Source of the DNA: Streptomyces sp. NRRL F-2580
Lineage (GTDB): Bacteria; Actinomycetota; Actinomycetes; Streptomycetales; Streptomycetaceae
Assembly: GCF_000720115.1 (NCBI RefSeq)
Contig: NZ_JOIR01000022.1
Location: 112,288 to 176,287 of the forward strand
Direction: 5' to 3'
DNA: 64,000 bases
Made by a program: the position numbers and the translations under genes. The notes beneath the pieces were generated by a model. The model saw nothing but the letters and a program-made list of their open reading frames with translations. It was not told the DNA's origin and did no database searches. Of the stretch, positions 18,768-26,013 are shown one piece after another; positions within the stretch are counted from its first letter, which is position 1; each line of letters opens with the position of its first letter.

Positions 18768-19287
18768 ATGCGGGCGACGGCGAATGTCCGGCAGACGCGT
18801 CGGCTGCTGCTGGGCGGGACCGGGGCGGTCACGCGCTGCCGGGACTTCACGCGCAAGGCGCTCACGGACTGGCAGTGGATCCCGGCCTCGGAGCTCCAGC
18901 AGGAGCCGGAGACACGAGCGGGAGCAGGACGCGGACGAGCGGGAGCGACTCCGGGAACGGGTGGAGGACGTCCTGCTCCTGGTCTCCGAGGCGGTCGCCA
19001 ACGCCTGTCTGCACGCGGGCGGCCCCAGCGAGCTGGTACTGAGTCACGGCGCCGAGGGGCTGCTCATCGAGGTCAGCGACCGCAGCCCCGACCGGCCGGT
19101 GCTCCGCCCTCGCGGTGACCCCGCCCTCCCGGGCGGCCACGGCCTGATGGTGCTGGAGCGCCTGTCCCGCAGCTGGGGCTGGCGGCCGGGCGCCACCGGG
19201 AAGACCGTATGGCTGGAGGTTCCCCCGCCCTGGCCGCCACCGCCGCACGGGGACGGCGGCCACGACGAGGCCGACGAGGGCGGGTGA
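18768..19287 (+). pseudogene. HATPase anti-sigma-like (RsbW-type) gene interrupted by a frameshift
   Basis: ATG 18768 is preceded by GGAGG at five bases. The first frame gives about 45 residues (RATANVRQTRRLLLGGTGAV, ALTDWQWIPASELQQEPE). From about 18910 the meaningful frame shifts by one and runs EDVLLLVSEAVANACLHAGG, LIEVSDRSP, GGHGLMVLERLSRSWG, which are the N, G1 and G2 boxes of an HATPase_c_2 domain. Either the gene is broken or one base is wrong in the assembly. It is divergent from the sigma gene it would plausibly control. Its stop overlaps the GTG of the next gene. Confidence 0.75.
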
Positions 19288-20024
19288 ACGGCGTCATGCC
19301 GGTGTTCGTGGGCACCTCGGGGTGGCAGTACAAGGACTGGGCGGGGGTCCTGTACCCGGCGGGCGTGCCGCAACGGCTGTGGCTGGAGGAGTACGCCCGG
19401 CACTTCGGCACGGTCGAGAGCAACAACGCGTTCTACCGGCTGCCGGACCCCGCGACCTTCGCCGCTTGGCGGGAGCGCACGCCGCCGGGCTTCCTCATGG
19501 CCGTGAAGGCGAGCCGCTTCCTGACGCACATCAAGAGGCTGCGGGAACCGGAGGAGCCCGTCCGGCGCCTGATGGAGCACAGCGGTGCGCTCGGCGACCG
19601 GCTGGGGCCCGTGCTGCTGCAACTGCCGCCGACCCTGCGCGTGGACGCGGAGGCCCTGGACGCCTGTCTCGCCTGCTTCCCGCGCGGCACGCGCGTGGCC
19701 GTCGAGCCGCGGCACGACTCGTGGTGGACCGCCGAGGTGCGCTCCGTCCTCGTCGCGCACCGGGCCGCCCTGTGCTGGGCGGACCGCGGTTCACGGCCCG
19801 TCGCGCCGCTGTGGCGGACGGCAGCATGGGGTTACGTACGTTTGCACGAGGGCCGGGCCCGTCCCTTCCCCCGGTACGGCCGCACCGCGCTGACGTCCTG
19901 GGCGGGGCGGATCGCGGATGCCTGGCCTCCGGACGCCGATGTCTTCGCCTACTTCAACAACGACGCGGGCGGTGCGGCCGTCGTGGACGCCCTGGCCTTC
20001 GGCCGGCTGGTGGCGGCGCGGTGA
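19284..20024 (+). CDS. DUF72 (YecE-like) protein
   Basis: The 246-residue product has the DUF72 TIM-barrel marks VGTSGWQYKDW near the N-terminus, TVESNNAFYRLP, FLMAVKASRFLTH, LLQLPPTL and the terminal DVFAYFNNDAGG. The biochemical role of the family is not established. GTG 19284 overlaps the preceding stop by GTGA. An alternative is ATG 19296. The coupling suggests it is co-expressed with the damaged anti-sigma-like gene. Confidence 0.9.
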   Translation: MNGVMPVFVGTSGWQYKDWAGVLYPAGVPQRLWLEEYARHFGTVESNNAFYRLPDPATFAAWRERTPPGFLMAVKASRFLTHIKRLREPEEPVRRLMEHSGALGDRLGPVLLQLPPTLRVDAEALDACLACFPRGTRVAVEPRHDSWWTAEVRSVLVAHRAALCWADRGSRPVAPLWRTAAWGYVRLHEGRARPFPRYGRTALTSWAGRIADAWPPDADVFAYFNNDAGGAAVVDALAFGRLVAAR

Positions 20025-20161
20025 TCCCGGGGATCCGCGCCCGGGTGGTTTGAAGACGTACGGGCCGGGCAGATGTCGGCTGCCGCCCCGTGGTCACGAA
20101 CCCGGGGCGGACCAGTTTCGCCGCCGGTACGGCGGCGGCTCCGCACCCGCGCCGCCGTCGG

Positions 20162-20575
20162 TCATGCCAGGGCGAGCGTGACCGCGATGGTCTTGCCGCC
20201 ACCGGGGAGGCGGTCCACCGAGACCCGCCGGGCCAGGAGATGGATCAGCTCCCATCCGAAGCCGCCCTCCGACAGGGAGCCGTGGTCCGGGGCGGTGCGG
20301 GGGGCCTCGCTGCTGGCGTCGCTGACGCTGATCGTGAGGGTGCGGCCGTCCGTCTCGGCGGCGAAGCCGGTGAGGCCGCCCCCGTGCCGGAAGGCGTTGG
20401 TGACCAGTTCCGACGTGACGAGCAGGGCGTCGGCGATGACGGCGTCGCCCGGGCCGGATCCGCCGGGCGCGGGGGCGAGCAGTCCGGCCACGAGCACACG
20501 CGCCTCGCCCGCGTCGACCGTGTGTGCGGGCCGGGTCTGTCGGAGCGGATGGCCGCCGGTGGTCACACCGCCCAC
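20162..20575 (-). CDS. HATPase_c_2 anti-sigma/serine-kinase-like protein
   Basis: The product (about 137 residues) has the N box VTSELVTNAFRHGGG, the G1-like TISVSDASSEAP and the G2 region GGFGWELIHLLA, typical of the many stand-alone RsbW-like regulators of Streptomyces. Such proteins bind or phosphorylate anti-anti-sigma partners. GTG 20575 has GAGAGG just upstream and GTG 20566 is also possible. The open frame extends further 5' without family resemblance. It may partner the sigma factor at 17.6-18.5 kb. Confidence 0.8.
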   Translation of the reverse strand: MGGVTTGGHPLRQTRPAHTVDAGEARVLVAGLLAPAPGGSGPGDAVIADALLVTSELVTNAFRHGGGLTGFAAETDGRTLTISVSDASSEAPRTAPDHGSLSEGGFGWELIHLLARRVSVDRLPGGGKTIAVTLALA

Positions 20576-20738
20576 CTGCCTCTCCCGGATCGGTTTCGAT
20601 CGCTGCGTCTCGGCCGCCTGACGGGCGTCTGCCCCGTGTCCCGCCCGGCACACGCGGCCCGCATCCGGTGGAGGGGGTGTGGAGGGGTGCGGGCGGCACG
20701 GCGGGTTTGGCCGGCGCCCGAACGGTAAGGCGCGCCGC

Positions 20739-21362
20739 ATGAAGGCACCTCCCTCCGAAGAGCCGGACCTTCAGGCCGAGGACCGGGCCCGGCTGCCGCA
20801 GGACCACACGCAGGCCATTCTGGAGACCACCAAGCGGGTGGCGACGCTCCTCAAGGCCTCGGACCAGCCCTTCGCGCTCGCCGGCAGCGTCGCCGCGTTC
20901 GCGCACGGCGTCCCGGCTCACTTCCAGCACGACACGGACTTCTGCGTGCGTCCCGAGGACTCCGAGGCCGTGAGCAAGGCCCTGGAGGACGGCGGCATCG
21001 CGATGCGCCGCGCCCCCGAGGACTGGCTGGTGAAGGGCCGGTCCGGAGGGGAGGAGATCGACCTGATCTTCGAGCTCGCCAGGCGTCCGGTGAGCAGGGC
21101 GCTGCTGGACCGGGCGGTGCTGCTGCCGGTGGACTCGGTCTGGATGCCGGTGCTCTCGCCCACGGACCTCATGGACAGCAAGCTCGCCGCCCTGTGCGAG
21201 CACTACTGCGACTTCGGGGACCTGCTGCCGATGGCGCGGATGCTGCGGGAGCAGATCGACTGGCGGCGGCTGGACGACGACCACCGGGCGGCGCCCCTGG
21301 CCGACGCGTTCCTCTACCTCTTGGAGCGGCTCCGCGTCATCGGCCCCCGCGGCCGGCCCTGA
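20739..21362 (+). CDS. Nucleotidyltransferase-fold protein
   Basis: The 207-residue product has a helical N-terminus and the minimal nucleotidyltransferase pattern FALAGSVAAFAHG...HDTDFCV, with a third acidic site in GEEIDLIFE. Relatives include AbiEii-like and antibiotic-nucleotidyltransferase-like proteins. This one has no visible antitoxin partner, so a housekeeping or stress role is as likely. A TAAGG ribosome site is eight bases before ATG 20739. It converges with the hemerythrin gene. Confidence 0.8.
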   Translation: MKAPPSEEPDLQAEDRARLPQDHTQAILETTKRVATLLKASDQPFALAGSVAAFAHGVPAHFQHDTDFCVRPEDSEAVSKALEDGGIAMRRAPEDWLVKGRSGGEEIDLIFELARRPVSRALLDRAVLLPVDSVWMPVLSPTDLMDSKLAALCEHYCDFGDLLPMARMLREQIDWRRLDDDHRAAPLADAFLYLLERLRVIGPRGRP

Positions 21363-21410
21363 GCGACGGTCGGGCACTCAGGGACGGTCCGGCAGGGACG
21401 GTCCGACTGG

Positions 21411-21971
21411 TCAGGCTCCCTTGCCCCGTCCGGTGACGAGGTCCCGGGCGCGGTCGACCAGGCCGATGCCCGGGGCGAGCAGCTTGTTGGCCGGCGGTGT
21501 CGACGGGCTGCCGGGGTGCGGGCGGGTCGGGGCCAGCTTCTTCGCGCGGCGGATGCTGTCGCCCAGCTGGTCCAGTTCGCTCTGCCGGCAGTTGTGCCGC
21601 AGGGCCGGGAAGAGGTTCTCCTCCTCGTCCTTGATGTGGGCGAGCACCTCGGTGCGCAGCTCTTCCACCCGTCCGGCGAACTCGGGTCCCTCCGGATCGA
21701 GTTGCTCCAGCTCCTTGAGCAGCACCTCCGTCCGGGCATGGTCCGCGATCTCCTTGTCGGCGATCCGGTCGCCGCCGTCGAGGTGCTTGCGGATGGCCGG
21801 ATAGAGGTACTCCTCCTCCGCGACCGAGTGGCGGACCAGCTCGATGGTCAGCAGGTCGGCCAGCTCGCGCCGGCGCTTCCCGTCGGTGGCGGCGCGCAGT
21901 TGCCCGAAGTACTCCTTCACCTCGTCGTGGTCGACGGTCAGTTCCCGCACCACGTCTCCACCGTGTCCCAT
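21411..21971 (-). CDS. Hemerythrin-like (HHE) domain protein
   Basis: The 186-residue product has the HHE helical pattern with iron-ligand residues: DHDEVKEYF, HSVAEEEYLYPAI, ARTEVLLKEL and HIKDEEENLFPAL. Such proteins bind a di-iron centre and sense or scavenge oxygen, nitric oxide or peroxide. The C-terminal 50 residues are a Pro/Ala-rich tail. GGAGG stands five bases before ATG 21971. It begins 87 bp after ku on the same strand and may be co-transcribed with it. Confidence 0.9.
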   Translation of the reverse strand: MGHGGDVVRELTVDHDEVKEYFGQLRAATDGKRRRELADLLTIELVRHSVAEEEYLYPAIRKHLDGGDRIADKEIADHARTEVLLKELEQLDPEGPEFAGRVEELRTEVLAHIKDEEENLFPALRHNCRQSELDQLGDSIRRAKKLAPTRPHPGSPSTPPANKLLAPGIGLVDRARDLVTGRGKGA

Positions 21972-22058
21972 GATTGCCTCCGATTCGGGTTCGTCCGGGC
22001 GGTCGCCCGGAGCCACTCGTCGGCGCCTGCCCCGAAGGGCGCGGCCCATGCGGCACCT

Positions 22059-23057
22059 CTACGCCGCCTTGCCCGTGCCGGCCAGGGCCGCCAGCAGTTC
22101 GTCGCGGGTCATGCCGGACCGGCCGGGGATCCCGGCGGACGCCGCCTTCTCGTACAGCTCCGCCTTGGTCAGGGATTCCAGGGCCGACTTCCGCGTACGG
22201 GCCCGTTCCCCGCCGCCCGACCCGGACCCGGACCCGGACCCCGACCTCGACTTCCGGCCGGCGCCCCCGCCGCCGCCGCGGGCCCGTTCGACGCTGGCGC
22301 GCAGGGCCTCCGTCAGGTCGACCACGTTCGTGGCCTCCGCCGCGGGTTCGGCCTTCTCCACCGTCTCGCCCGCCCGCTTCGCCTCGACCAGGGCGGCGAT
22401 CTTCTCCTGGTAGGTGTCGTGGAACTCCTCGGGGTCCCAGTGCATACCCAGGGCGGTGATGAGCTGCTCCGCCATCTTCATCTCGCTCGCACTGGTCCTC
22501 GCACCGGAGGCGGCGGGCAGGTCGGGGACCTCCTCCCGGGGGTCGCGGATCTCGTCGGCCCAGTGGAGGGTGTGCAGGGTCAGGATGCCGTTCTCGGACT
22601 TGAGGGCGACGAGGTACTCGCGGGCGCGCATGACGAAGGTCGCGACACCGGCCCGGTTGCTCTTGGCGAGGGCCTGCTCCAGCAACGCGTAGACCTTGGT
22701 GTACTCCTTGCCCTTGGGACCGAGGTAGTAGGTGCGGTCGAAGAAGATCGGGTCGATCTCGTCCAGGTCCACGAACCCGCTGATCTCCAGGGTCTTGGAG
22801 CGGCCCGGCGCGATGTCGTCCAGTTCCGCGGGCTCGACGAGGACGTACTCCTCGCCCGTGTCGTAGCCCTTCACGATGTCGTCGAGCTCCACTTCCTTGC
22901 CGGTGCGCTCGTTCACCCGCCGGTTGCGGATCCGGTCCGAGGTGCCGCGTTGCAGCTGGTGGAAGTGGAGGGTGTGGCTGTCCGTCGCGGTGTACACGCC
23001 GATGGGGACGCTCACCAGCCCGAAGCTCAGGACTCCCGTCCAGACCGGTCTGGCCAT
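22059..23057 (-). CDS. ku: Ku protein of bacterial non-homologous end joining
   Basis: The 332-residue product begins MARPVWTGVLSFGLVSVPIG, the Ku signature, and carries the beta-barrel core (HFHQLQRGTSDRIRNRRVN, YYLGPKGKEYTKVYALL). It ends with a long basic/Gly-Ser tail and a SAP-like segment (ESLTKAELYEKAASAG, MTRDELLAAL). Ku homodimers ring DNA ends and recruit LigD. No ligD is present in this window. The tail includes a GSGSGSGSGSG run from a GGACCC-type repeat. ATG 23057 fits the family start. A SigB-like promoter sequence lies about 40 bp upstream. Confidence 0.96.
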   Translation of the reverse strand: MARPVWTGVLSFGLVSVPIGVYTATDSHTLHFHQLQRGTSDRIRNRRVNERTGKEVELDDIVKGYDTGEEYVLVEPAELDDIAPGRSKTLEISGFVDLDEIDPIFFDRTYYLGPKGKEYTKVYALLEQALAKSNRAGVATFVMRAREYLVALKSENGILTLHTLHWADEIRDPREEVPDLPAASGARTSASEMKMAEQLITALGMHWDPEEFHDTYQEKIAALVEAKRAGETVEKAEPAAEATNVVDLTEALRASVERARGGGGGAGRKSRSGSGSGSGSGGGERARTRKSALESLTKAELYEKAASAGIPGRSGMTRDELLAALAGTGKAA

Positions 23058-23096
23058 GCCGATCACCGCCTTGCCGGGTCTCCCCGGTGACGGCGT

Positions 23097-23121
23097 CTAC
23101 CCGCACGGCCCTGCCGGAAAC
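23097..23121 (-). promoter_or_regulatory. SigB-type promoter-like sequence upstream of ku
   Basis: The minus strand reads GTTT, 15 bases, GGGTAG. It differs from the SigB consensus only in the last base of the -10. Transcription would begin near 23090, about 33 bases before the Ku start codon. Confidence 0.5.
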
Positions 23122-23139
23122 GGCCGCCCCCCGTCGGCG

Positions 23140-23676
23140 CTACGCGGACAGGTCGAGGCGCTCCTGGGCGGCCATGACGGCGTCGTACGCGCGGAGTCGG
23201 CCCATCAGCACGCACAGGGTGTACGTCACGTCGTCCATCTCGCGGCGCGCCTCCTCGCTGCCGGGCTCCGCGGCCAGGCTCGCCTGACAGGCCCGGAACC
23301 GGGCCAGGAGCTTCTCGGTGAGGGCGCGGTTGGCGAGCATGGCCACCGGCGGAGCCGGTGCGGGCGCGGGACGCACCGGGCTGCGGGCGGATTCCACCGC
23401 GTGGCGCAGGGCCCGCTCGACATGGGCCGGAAGCGCCGTGCCGTGCGGCGCGGCGACGATGACACGGGCCAGCTCGGCTGCCGTGACGTGGGCGGCCTGG
23501 GCCGCCGACGCGAGGACGACGCGCGCGTCCCGGGCGGAGCACGGCGTCAACGCCATGATCATCCCCACGGCCCGCGCCACCTCCGGATCGCCCGCCAGAG
23601 GGCCACCGCCGGACGCTCTCCCCGTAGCGACATCGGAGGGATTTCCGACCGAGGAACGACGAATACGAGGAACCAT
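23140..23676 (-). CDS. ANTAR-like/DUF5133-like regulatory protein
   Basis: The 178-residue product has an ANTAR-like helical region (DPEVARAVGMIMALTPCSAR, VVLASAAQAAHVTAAELAR) and a C-terminal segment (EARREMDDVTYTLCVLMG) typical of the Streptomyces DUF5133 proteins. ANTAR domains bind paired RNA hairpins and cause antitermination, so an RNA target is possible. AAGGGA stands nine bases before ATG 23676. The gene is divergent from the PRC-barrel gene. Confidence 0.75.
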   Translation of the reverse strand: MVPRIRRSSVGNPSDVATGRASGGGPLAGDPEVARAVGMIMALTPCSARDARVVLASAAQAAHVTAAELARVIVAAPHGTALPAHVERALRHAVESARSPVRPAPAPAPPVAMLANRALTEKLLARFRACQASLAAEPGSEEARREMDDVTYTLCVLMGRLRAYDAVMAAQERLDLSA

Positions 23677-23821
23677 GCGGAATCATCCCTTCAACCGAAG
23701 GCAAACGGGGGCCGTAACGGGGTCATGAAGGGTTTACCCTCGCTTACCCGGCGTGCACCTGCCGCAGGCAAAGCTTCAGCCGAGGCGCATCCTGAGACTG
23801 AGACTGAGAGAGGGATGAACC

Positions 23822-24175
23822 ATGACCGAGAAAAAGATCTGGGGCTACGACCCGGCCTCGGGACACGAGCCGGGCCTCGACCTCGTCGGGTTCAAGGTCG
23901 AGGCCACCGACGGCAGCATCGGGAAGGTCGACAAGCACTCTGATGCCGTCGACGCCGCCCATCTCGTCGTCGACACGGGCGTCTGGATCTTCGGCAAGCA
24001 CGTACTCCTCCCGGCCGGCACCATCCAGCGCATCGACACGGCCGAGAGGAAGGTCTACGTCGACCGGACCAAGGACCAGATCAAGGCCGCCCCGGATTTC
24101 GACGAGATCAAGTACCGCGGTGAGGCGGGCTACTTGGAGGAGTTCGCCCGGCACTACAGCCAGTCCCACAGTTGA
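23822..24175 (+). CDS. PRC-barrel domain protein
   Basis: The 117-residue product is a PRC-barrel (GFKVEATDGSIGKVDKHS, HLVVDTGVWIFGKHVLLPAG) with a short C-terminal helical extension. These small beta-barrels occur in stress-related Streptomyces clusters and bind proteins or RNA, with no fixed function. A purine-rich GAGAGAGGGATG ribosome site precedes ATG 23822. Its position beside ku, hemerythrin and ANTAR genes supports a place in the stress block. Confidence 0.9.
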   Translation: MTEKKIWGYDPASGHEPGLDLVGFKVEATDGSIGKVDKHSDAVDAAHLVVDTGVWIFGKHVLLPAGTIQRIDTAERKVYVDRTKDQIKAAPDFDEIKYRGEAGYLEEFARHYSQSHS

Positions 24176-24228
24176 GGACCCCCGAGGCTCGTTCCTTCCC
24201 GCCACAGGCTTCCCGCCACAGGCGAGTA

Positions 24229-24656
24229 CTAGGAGGAGTACGCGGGCGGCGACTCGGCGCGCAGTGAGTACAGGACGGGGAGGTGGGAGTCCCCGAACGG
24301 GAGCCGGTAGAGGCCGTCCTGGCCCTGGGGCAGGAAACCGCGCGGGTCCGGTCGGCCAGCAGCCGGGCCCGCTCGATAGCCGTCGGTGCGAAGTCGACCC
24401 CGGTGACCCGGGCTCCGAGGCGGGCCCAGCTCAGCGTGTCCATCCCGAAGTGGCACTGCAGGTGCAGCAGGTCCTTGCCGGCCACGTCGCCGGCCAGCTG
24501 CCGTTCGAGGGCGTAGAGGGTCTCGCGCCCCGCGACGAACGACTCGACGTCGTAGAACCGGTCGGTGGGCGTCGAGCCGTGGACCCGGGCACGCTCGTCC
24601 CACAGCGCTCGGTTCAGGGCGAGTCCGCCACCGGTGTCGGGGCTGGTTTCGGGCAT
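24229..24656 (-). pseudogene. SAM-dependent methyltransferase with a large internal deletion
   Basis: The first 105 residues are a class I methyltransferase N-terminus (LNRALWDERARVHG, DLLHLQCHFGMDTLSWARLG with the SAM-binding motif, VTGVDFAPTAIERARLLAD). Near 24345 the sequence jumps to the family C-terminus in another frame (QGQDGLYRLPFGDSHLPVLY, SLRAESPPAYSS). About 120 residues of the core are missing. The junction is an internal deletion with frameshift, so no active enzyme can be made. Confidence 0.8.
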
Positions 24657-24713
24657 GGCCCCGAGGGTGGCACACGCGGCGGGCCTTCCGCCTGCCGGTT
24701 TAGGGTGACGGAC

Positions 24714-25238
24714 ATGGAGGATCGGGGACGAGGCTACCGGTACGTCGGGCCGGCCGAACTGCGGGCGCTGGTACGGCCGGGGAACGAGGGGCGGAGGATC
24801 CGCTCGGCGGCTGACTTCCACGACTGGGCGTCGGCGCCGACGCCGACGGAACTGGCCGAGCCCTTCACCTTCGTCGTCGACACCGCCGGTGTCCTGCGGC
24901 TGGCGCCGCGCCGCAGTGAGCACGTGGCGTGCGCCGACGGCCTGCCGGTCCTGAGCGCCGGTGAGATCGGTTTCCGCCGGGAGTCCGGTCGCTGGGCGGT
25001 CCGCGAGGTCAGCAACCAGTCGACGGGCTACTGCCCGGACCCCGGCTCGTGGCCGGCCGTCGCGGACGCGCTGGACGCGGTCGGGCTCGCGCACCCGCCC
25101 GGGTTCACCCACGAGGTGGTGTTCCGCAGGTGCCCCGCCTGCCGGGAGCTGAACATCGTGCGCGAGGAGGACTTCGTCTGCGTGTTCTGCGACGGGGCTC
25201 TGCCGCGGCAGTGGAACGTGGACGACGACGCGGCCTGA
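24714..25238 (+). CDS. Conserved hypothetical protein with C-terminal zinc ribbon
   Basis: The 174-residue product starts MEDRGRGYRYVGPAELRALV and ends with a zinc-ribbon pattern (RRCPACRELNIVREEDF, CVFCDGALP) with two CxxC pairs. The middle (FTFVVDTAGVLRLAPRRSEH, GEIGFRRESGRWAVREVSNQ) looks like a compact beta domain. I know similar stand-alone proteins in Streptomyces but no function. TAGGGT lies seven bases before the ATG and no ribosome site is present, so the message may be leaderless. Confidence 0.8.
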   Translation: MEDRGRGYRYVGPAELRALVRPGNEGRRIRSAADFHDWASAPTPTELAEPFTFVVDTAGVLRLAPRRSEHVACADGLPVLSAGEIGFRRESGRWAVREVSNQSTGYCPDPGSWPAVADALDAVGLAHPPGFTHEVVFRRCPACRELNIVREEDFVCVFCDGALPRQWNVDDDAA

Positions 25239-25261
25239 GGCAGGCCCCTCGGCCCCGTCGG

Positions 25262-25960
25262 CTACGGCGATTCGAGGAGGCCGAGGACCGGCTCCAGTCC
25301 GGCGGGGCGCTGGTCGACCGGCAGGTGGTCCACGAAGTGCACCGGGCAGCCGAGGGCCCGCGCGCCGCCGTCCGCGTGCCGGTCGTCGCCGACCATGAGT
25401 ACGTCGGCGGGCGCCAGCCCGAGCCGGCCGCAGGCGACCCGGAAGATCTCCGGGTCGGGCTTCTGCGTGCCGAGCTCGAAGGAGAGCACGTAGGTGTCGA
25501 CCAGCTCGTCCAGCCCGTGCGCGCGGAAGACCGGCCGGAGGTCCCAGCCGATGTTGCTGACCACGGCCACCGGCAGCCCCCGCCGCCGCAGTTCACGCAG
25601 CGTCGGTCCGGTGTCCGGGTAGGGCCGCCAGGCGGCGGGGCTCATGTGGCGGTCGTAGAGGGCCGTCAGCAGTTCCGGTGCCGGCAGGCCGGCCTCCCGG
25701 GCCAGTCCGCCGTAAGCGGACCGGTGCTGATCGGCGCTCATGTCCCGCTCGCGCCAGAGGGTTTCGAGGTGTGCGGGCACCTGCCGGGGCGCCGGCCCGC
25801 CCGGCAGGGCGCCGTACTCCGTCAGCCGCCGCACCGTCTCGTCGAACTCCCCCTCGGCCAGGGACACGCCCGTGGCCGTGAGGGCGGCGGCGAGCCACTC
25901 CCCTGTCGACTCGATGCGCAGCAGCGTGCCGGAGAAGTCGAACATCACTCCTTTGATCAT
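25262..25960 (-). CDS. HAD-superfamily hydrolase
   Basis: The 232-residue product has the four HAD motifs: MFDFSGTLL, VVSNIGWD, the lysine in GTQKPDPEIF, and VGDDRHADGGGA-like VGDDRHADGGARALG. The usual second aspartate of motif I (DxD) is replaced by Ser (DFSGT), which may weaken phosphatase activity or change the reaction. It resembles haloacid-dehalogenase/phosphatase subfamily IA. The stop is 24 bp from the convergent gene. Confidence 0.9.
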   Translation of the reverse strand: MIKGVMFDFSGTLLRIESTGEWLAAALTATGVSLAEGEFDETVRRLTEYGALPGGPAPRQVPAHLETLWRERDMSADQHRSAYGGLAREAGLPAPELLTALYDRHMSPAAWRPYPDTGPTLRELRRRGLPVAVVSNIGWDLRPVFRAHGLDELVDTYVLSFELGTQKPDPEIFRVACGRLGLAPADVLMVGDDRHADGGARALGCPVHFVDHLPVDQRPAGLEPVLGLLESP

Positions 25961-26013
25961 GTGGTGATCGTAGGCCAGGGCCGACCGGGTCGGCCCGGGC
26001 CGGTGGCGGGGCG

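Noticed and set aside
20739..21362. Nucleotidyltransferase as the toxin of an AbiEii-type toxin-antitoxin pair
   Set aside because: No AbiEi-like or other small antitoxin gene is next to it. Its neighbours are a HATPase and a hemerythrin gene on the other strand.
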